Below are positions 50,768 to 60,169 of a stretch of 64,000 bases of DNA, one piece after another. Source of the stretch: Phymatolithon calcareum. Its lineage: Eukaryota; Rhodophyta; Florideophyceae; Hapalidiales. The stretch spans positions 372,001 to 436,000 of the forward strand of contig OZ345385.1 in assembly GCA_977006965.1 (NCBI GenBank), read 5' to 3'. Position 1 is the stretch's first letter, and each line of letters begins with the position of its first letter. The translations under genes and the position numbers were made by a program. The notes under the pieces are model-generated. The model saw only the letters and a program-made list of their open reading frames with translations, ran no database searches and was not told where the DNA came from.

Positions 50768-53285
50768 ATGAACAAACCAATACCTAGCGTTTGCGACATT
50801 CTCGAAAATGTTTTCAACCTCGCCCAAGCCACATGGGCCCGCGAATTTCTCTTCTTCCCCAACTCTCACGTCGATGCTGGTGTCCTCACATCTCCTCTTA
50901 ATCTGCAATACAAGGTGGGCAGTCAAATCAAACAAGACGTCAAGTCCGGGCGCGTTGGACCGTACATCACAAACTCCTACATCGACCGCGGTGCCGACGA
51001 TACTGGCTCTGATCGGCAGTTCTACTGCGATTGGGTCATTGTTCCAGCTTTCAATTTTGGACAGCAGGGTGCTTGTTGCTTCATGCAAAAGACTCACTCC
51101 GGTCCAAATCATGATCACAATGGTGCCATTCAATCAGCACATTACCGAATCATCACAGATGATGTCACCGGAGAGGTGCTTTATGTCGGTGGCATGCCGG
51201 AAACTGATACATTCTAAGTCGTGCACATGGTTCATCTTAACGGTGCTTATCATCAACGGTCAATGTGTGTTTTTTAAGGCTCGGTCCTCCGTTCTGCACT
51301 CACCGCCGATAACGGCCGTATCTCTATTCCGCAGGCTGTTAAAGCACTCGTCTTGCATTACCACACGCGCGAAACCCGCATCTGCGTAACGTGCGGTGCA
51401 CATCCCGCAATGTGCTGCAATTGTCCGGTGTCTCTTCGTCAATCTGAACAACCTAACGACCTGCGTTTCTATGCGCATAACACCCGCACGCATCTCGGGC
51501 ATTATTCTGGTAAGCAGACTGTGCTGTATTTGCAAAAAGGCGCTGTTATGCGCACCGATATCGAGTATACATTGCATCGAGCCAACATGGACACAAATCT
51601 AAGTACTGTACTAACTTTGCGACAATGGGCCGTTCGAGATCGACTTGGTGCGGCCGTGCAACGCGCATTTCCAAAATATATCCAGCGCTCACCAATCAGC
51701 ACCGCCGCGGTCGCTGCCACATTAATGCATGTGGACAAAAGTATTGATGAGATTGTGGACGTTCTTGCAGAATCCGACAATCCACACTTGGTGGCGCATC
51801 GGCATTACGCTCGGTCCCTGTTTGGCTCCTCTTCCTCCCTGGTCTCCACGGACTGGCTGGTGGTTCCTCCAGGGGAAATTCACAGAGCTGTCGGATGGTC
51901 ACGCATGGCGATGAAATGGACATTTCGCAATCGTACCGGAATGCAATGTGAATGGTCCTATTGCCATTTCAAACTTGGGAGGAAACCACTGTGAGCGCAG
52001 TGATCAAATTCAAAAGATGCGCCTTTTGCACCAGACACGCAATATGGCGGAGGAGGTACGACTCGCGAAGCAGCTCGCCAATGCACAGCAGCAAGTGGAA
52101 ACAGCACGCCAGATGGATCAGTTGCGCACGCTCGAGACGCAACGGCGAGCAGTGCAGCAACTGCAGTTGGCTGAGCAACAGGAGCTACTACAGCAGAGAC
52201 AGCTTTTGGAACTTCAGAGAGAACTGGCATATCAGCAGTGTCTGGCCAAAGAGCAGCAACAAAAACTTATTGCTATCGAACAACAGGCTGTGCAACATCA
52301 GCAGCTGACCACACAACAGGCCCTTGAGCACAGCGATTTCGTGCGCCAGCAGCGAGCCATAGGACAGCAGCAAGTTGCAGCGCAGCAGCTTGAATTGTCA
52401 AATGTGCGGCAGGAGGACATTGAACAGCGTAAGGGACAGTTACAAGATGCGAACATAACGCCGGAAGCGCAGAGCATGATGACGAACACATCCGCCCTAG
52501 GTGAAGCTCTGATGCATGTATTCACTGAAAGCGCGGACGGTGTGGAGCAAAGCCATTTGAATTCATTTATGTGGGGCAATGAATCGCGCGAGAGTGTCAA
52601 TAGTCAAGATGCTCTACCTCATACGTCAAACTCAGTTGATTTTGGAAAAAGACCAAGATCCGATGTCGATTATAATGTACATTACATGCCACAAGCTCCC
52701 CATGTGCTCTCCGGGAAAAAATCGGCGCACCGATGGGGAACCCGCATGTTTCTAGTATAAGTCGCCCGCAGGTAGACATGACAGCGAGTTCCAGCTCCGC
52801 TACTTACGCCCGAACCACAGAGCTTCGCACCACTGCCGTCCAATCGCCGATGGACGACGGTACCGAGGTGTTACTCGTGGATGGCACAATGGCAATGCTA
52901 TCGGTGGTGCGGTTGATAACGGAATACCTCCCTCACAGCTTCGGCGATCTGCACCTACGAAGAGAAGATTATTACCGCGAGGACCGCAGCAAGCACCTCA
53001 GCCGCCGGAGGACCCGAAGAGGAAAAGGGAACTTGACATGCGTATCCGAAAACGAGAAGCCGCTAGAAGAAGTGAATCACTTCTTCTAGCTCATCGGCCG
53101 TGTGCTCCAACTCATTCTTTTGCACCTGCAATAGTTGCACTCTCGCCAATCTTCTCGCGTCACTTGCGAGGAGATTGGCGAGAGTGCAACTATTGCAGGT
53201 GCAAAAGAATGAGTTGGAGCACACGGCCGATGAGCTGCGGGTGAAACAGACAAAGCTTCTGGAGGAGAATACAGTACAATGCTAA
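50768..53285 (+). CDS. Multi-exon gene: unknown N-domain, Cys/His cluster, Gln-rich coiled coil, bZIP (zipper displaced)
   Basis: Five exons join in phase: 50768-51188, 51279-51954, 52001-52703, 52772-52867 and 52939 onward. The unrecognised N-terminal domain (VCDILENVFNLAQATWAREF, then YCDWVIVPAFNFGQQGACCF) leads to a cluster CVTCGAHPAMCCNC that could bind zinc. Exon 3 is a Gln-rich coiled coil of about 150 residues (LANAQQQVETARQMDQLRTL). Exon 4 is Ser/Thr-rich. Exon 5 has a Pro-rich stretch, PKRKRELDMRIRKREAARRS (close to the bZIP signature NREAARRSR), and beyond a palindrome a zipper with Leu every seven residues (LQVQKNELEHTADELRVKQT, then KLLEEN) ending at TAA 53283-53285. The zipper is in another frame from the basic region. 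The expected role is a nuclear DNA-binding dimer. The start is uncertain: the frame is open back to 50705, and an ATG at 50692 could be joined by a 43-nt intron (50745-50787). No copy exists elsewhere in the window. Confidence 0.65.
51189..51278 (+). other. Candidate intron 1 of the bZIP gene (90 nt)
   Basis: GT at 51189, a pyrimidine tract and TTTTTTAAG at the 3' end. It removes the two in-frame TAA codons (51215 and 51275) and joins EVLYVG to GSVLRSALTADNGRISIPQ in phase 1. An alternative is a donor at 51176 with the acceptor at 51334, which is also in phase but discards protein-like sequence. Confidence 0.6.
51955..52000 (+). other. Candidate intron 2 of the bZIP gene (46 nt)
   Basis: GT at 51955, AGCGCAG at 51994-52000. 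Phase 2 joins TGMQCE to CDQIQKMRLLHQTRN and skips the TGA at 51992. Confidence 0.6.
52704..52771 (+). other. Candidate intron 3 of the bZIP gene (68 nt)
   Basis: GT at 52704, CCCGCAG at 52765-52771. Phase 0 joins YMPQAPH to VDMTASSSSATYARTTE and skips the stop at 52758. Confidence 0.55.
52868..52938 (+). other. Candidate intron 4 of the bZIP gene (71 nt)
   Basis: GT at 52868 and a strong acceptor with ACCTCCCTCACAG. Phase 0 joins QSPMDDGTE to LRRSAPTKRRLLPRGPQQ and brings in the frame of the basic region. Confidence 0.6.
53062..53090. repeat. Perfect 14-bp palindrome with a 1-nt centre
   Basis: GCTAGAAGAAGTGA, A, then its exact complement. It falls in the codons for AARRS of the basic region and abuts the larger palindrome. 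Confidence 0.95.
53088..53236. repeat. 71-bp-arm palindrome in the bZIP zipper
   Basis: Arms 53088-53158 and 53166-53236 are complementary with one mismatch (53153 with 53171) around a 7-nt loop. The right arm is the coding copy of the zipper start. The left arm is its inverted copy and carries no sensible protein on either strand. Confidence 0.95.
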
Positions 53286-53419
53286 GGAGTCAAGTCGCTG
53301 CGCTGGGAGCGTGCGTGCCATTAGTGTATGAAAATGGGTCTATACTATTTCTATGAAGACGTGAAAATGTATCATATATGCATGTTTCTAATGAGAAAAA
53401 CTAACTCCTTTTCGTAGGA

Positions 53420-53439
53420 ACATTGGGAGCTCCCAATGT
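53420..53439. repeat. 20-bp perfect palindrome
   Basis: ACATTGGGAGCTCCCAATGT is self-complementary. It lies 135 bp after the bZIP stop and could form a hairpin in the 3' UTR. Confidence 0.9.
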
Positions 53440-53494
53440 AGCGGTATGATAGTTCTCGTTGCAGGTTTTGGCGTTATGGTGAGAAATAATGGGG

Positions 53495-53500
53495 AATAAA
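53495..53500 (+). promoter_or_regulatory. Possible polyadenylation signal of the bZIP gene
   Basis: AATAAA lies 210 nt after the TAA at 53285, in a fitting position. No cleavage-site evidence is available. Confidence 0.35.
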
Positions 53501-53509
53501 AGCACCACC

Positions 53510-54050
53510 CTCACCGGAGGCGGTAAATTTTGCTATCCGAGGTTTTTTCCTCTCATAAGTATGGTTTTTTCCCTATTTTCATACCGTGTGGTCTCAAGCG
53601 TGGTGTAATGAGGAATATACGTAGTGTTGAGTCAGGTTTACACTGCACTTGGACATGGTTCAACACTGGAGGAGCGAAATTGTTCGGAATTAGGTTTTTC
53701 GCGTCACACTGGGAGAGCATATTTTTTGAAATGAGGATTATCTGTCTTTCAGCTGATAGACAATTTCGCCTCGGGAGCCATGAGGGCAATTATTACAGTG
53801 GATCGAAACTTACAAGACCCTCTCATCGACGCTAACCAGTCATTTGAAAGTACGGCACGTCATGCTTCGGGACACATATAACACCGGGGGGGGGCGGCCT
53901 GAAAAATGCTAATTTTGTGCATACGCATATGCCGAAATCGGAACTTTTAGAAAAATAGTTGTTGTAGGTTTATTTTCAGTATTGCACTTTGTATTGCCAG
54001 TTTGCCATATGCTGCAATTAGTATTGGAGCTCGTTGTTTTACGGCAGCAG
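53510..54050. other. No recognised feature
   Basis: Only short frames. A run of G at 53886-53892 and no repeat partners. Confidence 0.4.
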
Positions 54051-54059
54051 AACGCTACC

Positions 54060-54310
54060 TGGAGACAGTCCTGTACGCTAGAACATAAAAATGTGTGAAC
54101 TGGACTCCGAGGAAATGTTAAGAACGGAAAAGGTATTAGACTCCATTCTAATCTACAGCGTCAGCATAATTGACACTATCGATAACGAAGAGTTCCTGTA
54201 TTAGAGACGAGGCGATATACTAGAACGAACAAGATATGAAAAGCTGCTCCCCTACAATATTAGGAGTGTTAATAAGGGCGTTCAAATAAAAATCTAAACA
54301 ATTGCTAAAA
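54060..54310 (+). pseudogene. LINE family D 3' end
   Basis: It encodes MCELDSEEMLRTEKVLDSIL and ends SIIDTIDNEEFLY, matching the end of 48536-48963. The tail has AGGAGTGTTAATAAGGGCG and AAATAAAAATC with a short A run. Confidence 0.75.
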
Positions 54311-54379
54311 AAGCTGGTTGTTTTTTGCAATAGTGTTGTTGTAGGGTATCTCAATCGTAATCACAAAGATTAAATTGTC

Positions 54380-54670
54380 CCCAGCGCTGCCCATAGGGCG
54401 AAAGGCATCAGGTGTAGACGAGGTGTAGGCTAAAATGATGAAAGTCGACAATCCGCTTAACTATGAAGTGCTTAGAGCCCTATGGGAAGCTTTCGGAAGG
54501 TGTGAAATTGCACCTCTGCACTGTAAGAAAGCAATCCTCGTTACAATACACAAGAAGGGGGCAGACGAGGACCCCAGAAACTACCGCTCGATTTCCCTGC
54601 TGCGTCAAGCAGGGAAAATTATTGAAACAGCTGTGGATATGAAGATGCGCACAGTATACTCAAACCACTA
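54380..54670 (+). pseudogene. LINE RT N-terminal fragment
   Basis: It encodes KASGVDEV, a stop, then LRALWEAFGRCEIAPLHCKK and GADEDPRNYRSISLLRQAGK, the conserved block before the RT palm. It stops before the catalytic residues. Confidence 0.7.
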
Positions 54671-54759
54671 GTATCTGCTTTTGTTCCAAAAGTGGAACAG
54701 CAGTGAGCTTGCCACACTAAGAGCTATTGAGCTACTAAGGGGATAAGAGATATGCCCAA

Positions 54760-55165
54760 TTACAATGAAGCAGAACAATAGAAAAATAATCGTAGAGGTG
54801 AATTGCTATGTCATGTGCAACACAACACAGGAACAGGGAGCGCCTGCAGGTTCATTGCTTGAAGACATAAGTATTGTAATGAAAACAATGAGCAGGTAAG
54901 AGCGGTGGCCATGGGCTCACGTGGGCATTGGAATTGGAATTTAAATCTGTGGTACGAAGGGTGGCGGAAGAAATGAGTCAGCGATACATAGTTGTAAGAT
55001 TTTTAGTCCAAGTTTATTTAAAGCTCAACAGACTTCCGAAGATATGGGCAAGACTTCCTCAGAGGATACTCACTTTTTGTGCAGCTCACGAAACGCCCAA
55101 AAAATGGCGGATTGGGAAACTTAGCATCAAAGGTAATCCTATCTCAGTCCTCTGAGGGTTTGTTT
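54760..55165. repeat. Repeat shared with 60700-60990, joined to a LINE D end
   Basis: 54760-55010 aligns with 60700-60965 (GTCATGTGCAACACA, CTCACGTGG, ATTTAAATCTG). From 55005 it continues into a minus-strand family D 3' end (GTTTATTTAAAG to TCTCAGTCCTCTGAGGG). Part of it also matches the start of the ORF at 35466-35780. Confidence 0.65.
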
Positions 55166-55169
55166 GGGC

Positions 55170-55900
55170 CTGGGCTCGACCGCAACTCGCCTTGCCCCCT
55201 GATAGTGATAAGCAAAACCCGATATGTCTGTGAAGGCATCGTGGAAAGCCAGGCCACTATGGCAGCATTCACTGTCAGCAGCGGCAACAAAACTCTTGAT
55301 TCGTAGTACAGGAAAACACATCACACTTGTTAAAACCGGCCATATTCATAATACTACTAAGTACACCTTCCACATAGCGAGACCTCCCTCTTACAGAACA
55401 CTGGTGCTACTATTGGGATAGCTGGTGGAGGGTGTGTGCGGCACGATGGACTGTGGTTTGGAGAATGCTTAGATGGATAGATTTGAGTTTACCTTGAAAT
55501 CCTTGTCGTCCAATTACCATATAACAGGCTTAATGTACAGCAACACTATGTAATTTATCCACACTTATATTGGCTAGATGGTGGTGCTCGTGATGTGGCA
55601 ATTCAATTATCTGCAATTTTTTTTTGGATTCCAGTCAAGGAGGCGGATCAAAACGCCTTTTTAAGAGTCTCAAAGAAGGCGGGAATCTGCAGAGTTTCTA
55701 AAACGCCCAATTTTTCAATGACCAAAATATTAGCTCATACAAAAAATTATCAATTATTTTAAATTGCTAAATCTACAAATTTTAATCTCTGAGTCGTCCA
55801 ATGAAATCACAGAAAACGAAATTGTGGTCCAATCATTTCGATTCTCTCGTCCAATGAAATTATAGAGTCTCGATGAACGTGGTCCAATCATTAGTGGGTG
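55170..55900. other. AT-rich DNA with repeated GTCCAAT boxes
   Basis: Between 55795 and 55900 the motif GTCCAATSAW occurs four times with alternating GTGG and TCGTC left contexts. Otherwise nothing recognised. Confidence 0.4.
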
Positions 55901-56008
55901 TCATAACTCGTAATTAAATGGATTTATTGATAAGGTACCATATGTCCCAACTGGAAGAAAGTCGGCACCTTTCTATGCATATCTATTAGCATTGCAGATT
56001 CATCTTCG

Positions 56009-56725
56009 TTAATCGGAATTACTTAGAATCAGGTCAATGGCTCTGGCCACGTCAAGCTCTTCTGCCGGGCTCCATTTAGGCTTCTTCAGGATTCTATTGA
56101 GTGTTCGAAGTGCCCATGATCCTTGGCTTCCCATTTCTTCGATTAACTTCGGTGGGTTTCTCGGAAAATGGCCTGCAAACCACCTTGCGCAGAGAATCCT
56201 GTGTCTACTTTTCTTCATCCTCACCGCTTGGTGCGGTACATTGTTCTTGGTGAATGTGATTTTCCTTATCCGGAGCTCTTCCTGCTGTTCCCATACTCGC
56301 CGTAGGCCAGCTCTATCTTGGATTTCTGTTGTCGTGTTTCCTTCCCATATACAGTCGAGAGTTCTGAGCTCTTGCTCTGCCCCTGTGTCTCCGTCCTCCT
56401 CTACACTCTTGCTTAATCTTCTCCTTAGCTTTCGAAGCAGGTGCTGTTGACGAAACTCCCATGGCTCAATTTGGCACAGTTTCAGTAGTCTTCTCCAGTG
56501 CCGCGCTGCCCATTTCCCGAATAGTATCGTTGCTAGGTCCTTCTGAATTCTGACTGCTGCTTTCGATACACTCAATGTGTCGGGTGTTATATGGGCAGCG
56601 TACTCATATACTGGCCTGATAAACGATTTGAAAAGCCTGATGCTCTTTTCCGTTCTATATCCGTTTCTTGTCATGCCTAAGTTGCTCATCAGCCGTATCT
56701 CGGCGCTTGCGCTTTTGAAGCGCAC
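56009..56725 (-). CDS. LINE family H C-terminal region
   Basis: A 238-codon frame with IRLFKSFIRPVYEYAAHITP, FGKWAARHWRRLLKLCQIEP, a charged linker, and a divergent form of the shared motif, HRILCARWFAGHFPRNPPKL. It ends LILSNSD. The Trp-Phe/Gly/Phe-Pro spacing is kept, while Lys-Trp is Arg-Trp. Confidence 0.8.
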   Translation of the reverse strand: MRFKSASAEIRLMSNLGMTRNGYRTEKSIRLFKSFIRPVYEYAAHITPDTLSVSKAAVRIQKDLATILFGKWAARHWRRLLKLCQIEPWEFRQQHLLRKLRRRLSKSVEEDGDTGAEQELRTLDCIWEGNTTTEIQDRAGLRRVWEQQEELRIRKITFTKNNVPHQAVRMKKSRHRILCARWFAGHFPRNPPKLIEEMGSQGSWALRTLNRILKKPKWSPAEELDVARAIDLILSNSD

Positions 56726-56836
56726 CAGTAGCTTATCGTCGCGAATACCGTTAGCGTCAATAGTCGTCCCGAGATAATCTGCATTGCGTCGTATTTCAAT
56801 TTCCTCGTCTGCCAGTGTGATGGGTTTTCCATTCCT

Positions 56837-57805
56837 TCAAACCGGGAGGATGACTGAACACTTGCGGGTAGACCAGGTCATTCGATAGACCCGTGCCCAT
56901 TCGGAGGATTCCTGGAGCAGTTTTTGCAGTTCTTCTTCGTTTCTTGTCATTAATATGACGTCATCGGTAAACATGTTCAGGCGAAGGCTCGAGTCAGCGT
57001 CATTGAGGCTAATAGCCGTGACTCTCTCTGCCAGGGAATCCATGAGGATGTTGAACAGTGTGGGACTAATAGGGGAGCCTTGGGGGACTCCTCGTTCGCT
57101 TGTGCCCTGGGTTCTTTCTGCGTCGTTCATAACCGTGAACGTGGTCTTCTGCAGGGAGAAGGATGCAAGAGATGCAAGATTTGCAGACAACCTTATATCG
57201 ATCTCTCTCATAAGCTCCTCTCTTGGAACTCGGTCGTATGCTGACTTGAGGTCAAGCACTTCTTGTGTGTTCCTTCCTTGTCTCACGGCTGCTGTATAGC
57301 GGAGAAGGGCCCTTTCCATTCCTTTCTTAGGTTGGAAGCCCATTTGGGATTTGTTGAATCCATACTCTTTCCGGATTAGTCTATCCAGTGCTGAATCAAA
57401 TATTTTGCGAGCGTGCGATAATAGAGAAATCGGTCTGTAGCTGCTCGGTGAGCTTGGGTCTCCTTTTTTAAATAATGGAACCACCAGTGCCTTATTCCAA
57501 TCGTCAGGCCAACAGCCGAGCTGGCCGGCTTTCGTAATCGTGACTAGCAGAAAATTGTAGCTTTCCTCAGGGGTCAGTAGCAGTGCCTCGGAGAAGATGC
57601 CATCCGGTCCAGCTACTTTTTGCCTCGGAGCACGTCTTAGGGCCCTCTTGAGCTCTTGTTTTAGTGCTCTTGTGACTTGAAATTTTCTCGATTCTATGGG
57701 TGTTCCTTTGGGGTCCTTGAGCTCTCCTGATAGATGAGCTGCCATTTCCGCTGGGTATAGAGGCCTTCCTTCGCAGGAATTCGACTTGGCTCTCTTCGTC
57801 TTCAT
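56837..57805 (-). CDS. LINE family H reverse transcriptase domain
   Basis: A 322-codon frame with the LINE RT blocks in order: APRQKVAGPDGIFSEAL, FKKGDPSSPSSYRPISLLSH, GFNKSQMGFQPKKGMERALL, LDLKSAYDRVPREEL (first catalytic Asp), RGVPQGSPISPTLFNILMDS and LNMFTDDVILMTRNEEEL. The catalytic pair is present as FTDD, not the common FADD. It ends at the WSTRKCSVI block. Frameshifts at both ends separate it from the linker and the C-terminal region. Confidence 0.9.
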   Translation of the reverse strand: MKTKRAKSNSCEGRPLYPAEMAAHLSGELKDPKGTPIESRKFQVTRALKQELKRALRRAPRQKVAGPDGIFSEALLLTPEESYNFLLVTITKAGQLGCWPDDWNKALVVPLFKKGDPSSPSSYRPISLLSHARKIFDSALDRLIRKEYGFNKSQMGFQPKKGMERALLRYTAAVRQGRNTQEVLDLKSAYDRVPREELMREIDIRLSANLASLASFSLQKTTFTVMNDAERTQGTSERGVPQGSPISPTLFNILMDSLAERVTAISLNDADSSLRLNMFTDDVILMTRNEEELQKLLQESSEWARVYRMTWSTRKCSVILPV

Positions 57806-58394
57806 GCGAATTAAGATTTCATCTTTTTCGCGAAGTCTGTTGGACTCGACGCCGATAACTCGTCCGTGAATTTCTTAAATCCTGCTCTTCTGTTGGCTTT
57901 CGTCATTTTTTTTCCTTTCTGTCGAGTTCTCTGTGTGCTTCCCAGTCACTGACTTGGTTAGTTCTCTGTGCCTTCTTGTATGCTCTTGTCCGCAGCTTAG
58001 AGAGATTGTCCAGTTCTTTGGTCCAGAACTCCTTGAATCTCCTTGGCTTTCTCGAATTCCTGGATACCCACGGTTTGTTTATGATATCGCAGGCGCTCCT
58101 GTATGCCTTCTGATACGCTTCAGCTGTATCCACTTCATTTATGTCTTGAATGGCTGCCGGGAGTCTTGATTTATATTCGGATACTGCTTTTTCTTGGAGT
58201 TTAGTGTTTTTTCTGGCGCTCAGTGGTAAGCGGCTCTCCTCATCTCTCTGGCAGGGCTTTGACACCACCCTGCCAATGACCGGTATATGATCACCTGATC
58301 CAATCCAGGGTCCGCACCTCTTATAATACCATAATTGGTGGGCTCGCTCGCTCGCGCAGTACCATAACTTTAGTCTTAAATTTAAGTTAAATTT

Positions 58395-58985
58395 AGAAAT
58401 GTCTAACAGTACTTCTCGGGCTGAGTTTATTCAAATATATTCTATAATGTCTACGATTTGTGAGAAACACGACTGTGTCCAATTTCCAAATGCCTAGTCC
58501 AGTTTGCTGTAATTGTCGCAAACGGAGGTTAAATGTTACCTTGATTCCTACTGCTCTTATTTGCTCTACGACCTACGCCTTAATTGGCACACTGATGTGG
58601 TGACTTGCGCTTCGTTCAGTCGTGACTGGTGATGTTTACTCCCCGGATCAATAGACAAAGCAGTTCGCTGCTGGGACGCAGAAACATCAAATCAAATTGG
58701 GGCTCCTCGAGAAGAACACAGTAGCATCGTGTTATTTGTGTCGTTCAGCTCGGACGGCCAGCGGATGTTCTTGGGATCCTGGGAAAACACTGCTTGCATA
58801 TGGGATGCCAGTTCAGGAGTTTTCATTGGAAATGTGCTGCTGGAGCACACATGAGCAGTTTCGATGGTTTCTGAGGGCGGTAACGGATCCTACGTCGTGT
58901 TCTGAGGCGACGATGGCGCAGTCATCATTTGGAATCGCGAGAACCGAGTCATCGTTTTTCAATCTACACAAGTGAGCGATTCTGA
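58395..58985 (+). pseudogene. WD40 gene relic, copy 2 (uninterrupted)
   Basis: Successive WD40 blades read HTDVVTCASFSRDW, an in-frame stop, AVRCWDAETSNQIG, then FVSFSSDGQRMFLGSWENTA, CIWDASSGVFIG, and after two stops DDGAVIIWNREN. Blade spacing of about 40 residues and the SFS-DG...WD pattern fit propellers of the kind found in NACHT-WD40 and similar proteins, but no NACHT part is present. It is the empty-site counterpart of 41765-43620. Confidence 0.75.
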
Positions 58986-59179
58986 AGGCGAGACGCCGAT
59001 CGAATGATGACAGCGGCACAAGGCACGAGATGACACACGAGGAAGCTAAAAACATCATTCATAGTTGTCCGCAAGAAACACAGCAACATTCGCCCGCATC
59101 TTTTCCTTCATATACTGCAAACCTGTACTATCGACATTCTACTGTGCATTCAAATGTACCAAGTCAAGACACGGCCGTC

Positions 59180-59551
59180 TTATATTCGCTCGTGGATGTA
59201 CAATGAGACGAAAAGGTTATTTTTCGCAGCCCTGGAAAGTAGCTCATTAGCAATAGCAATGTGTAATTTGAAATTGTAAATCTTAATATATATACTGGGG
59301 ATATTTGATGATTTTATTTTTGAGAGCTCCCAAAGCCTCACCTTTGAGTAACGGGGCAGCTCAATATATATACTGAACGGCCCTTGTCTTCCATAGATTA
59401 CAAACGCAAGAACTCTGCATGTCTCCGCGCTAGCACTGAAAATCTGAAACCACCTTCTCTTGAGCGCATCTCTTAGAGAAATCAGAAGAGTTCGTGTTTC
59501 AGGGCAGTGATCCTTGCTGTCCCACGCCCTGTAAAGGTTTAATTTCGCCAT
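59180..59551 (-). CDS. Hypothetical ORF containing an in-frame LINE tail
   Basis: A 123-codon minus-strand frame starting MAKLNLYRAWDSKDHCPETR and ending NNLFVSLYIHERI. A 65-bp LINE tail plus a 13-bp duplication (59298-59375) adds exactly 26 codons without a stop. I do not recognise the protein, and it may be a chance ORF. Confidence 0.3.
   Translation of the reverse strand: MAKLNLYRAWDSKDHCPETRTLLISLRDALKRRWFQIFSASAETCRVLAFVIYGRQGPFSIYIELPRYSKVRLWELSKIKSSNIPSIYIKIYNFKLHIAIANELLSRAAKNNLFVSLYIHERI
59298..59362 (-). mobile_element. Ultra-short LINE family B tail insertion (65 bp)
   Basis: The minus strand is the family B tail only (GAGCTGCCCCGTTACTCA to AATCATCAAATATCCC). It is flanked by AATATATATACTG at 59285-59297 and 59363-59375, a 13-bp target-site duplication. 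Confidence 0.85.
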
Positions 59552-59559
59552 ATGGTTGA

Positions 59560-60165
59560 ATCTCTTGTGCCGTGTTCAGTTTCATGTGCCGTTTGAGATG
59601 ATCCGTCAGTTCAATAAAGAATGCAGAATAAAACAATGTTGCTGCGTGTGGAGCGCAAGATTTACCGCTCCAATTGAGTCATCGCTACGTTTTCTACACG
59701 TTGTCGTCGATTAACAAGATGGAATCTTTCCTGCTCGTTTACAGTTCGTAGACAGGAGATGAAACTCGCATTGGTAAACGTTTCTATTGGTTGGTCTTCC
59801 TTACATCTGATTATCCCCGGTTCGTCTTCAGCCTCCTGTCCTCTTTTCGTCATCATTACGTACCGCCGGCATCTGTTCGTCACGCTCACGGGGCTCGGCA
59901 GCATCTCAGAATAAGTGCACAAATTGATGTGGTTTTTATGCTTAAGGCACGTCACGGCCCCCGCCAGATGCGGCGTTCCCGCTCCCAGTATTACATTACA
60001 CCTCAAGACATCTCACCGGGTGATTACAGCATTACCTGGACACACCTGCTGGTCAATTAAGACCGCCCTCAATACTCCTGCCGGAGGTCAGATGAGGATG
60101 CTTGAGTTGATTGGTGCGCGGAGCTATTTTCGCCCCTAGCGCCTGATCAGCTTAACAGTGACATT
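59560..60165. other. Unassigned region
   Basis: Frames 59662-60006 (minus) and 59791-60060 (plus) overlap, and neither is recognised. No repeat partner in the window. Confidence 0.4.
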
Positions 60166-60169
60166 TCGC

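Larger units (their letters stand above)
55905..58290 (-). mobile_element. LINE family H (RT complete, endonuclease missing)
   Basis: The most complete RT in the window. Three frames in order on the minus strand are 58268-57903 (linker RRFKEFWTKELDNLSKLRTR), 57805-56837 (RT) and 56725-56009 (C-terminal region). The 3' end (55905-56008) has no poly(A) and ends CGTAATTAAATGG on the plus strand, matching 1690-1815. The element is 5' truncated at about 58290, before the endonuclease. Confidence 0.85.

Noticed and set aside
51215-51277. TAA readthrough or recoding in the bZIP gene
   Set aside because: Two TAA codons (51215 and 51275) lie in the otherwise continuous frame, but one phase-compatible 90-nt intron removes both, which is simpler.
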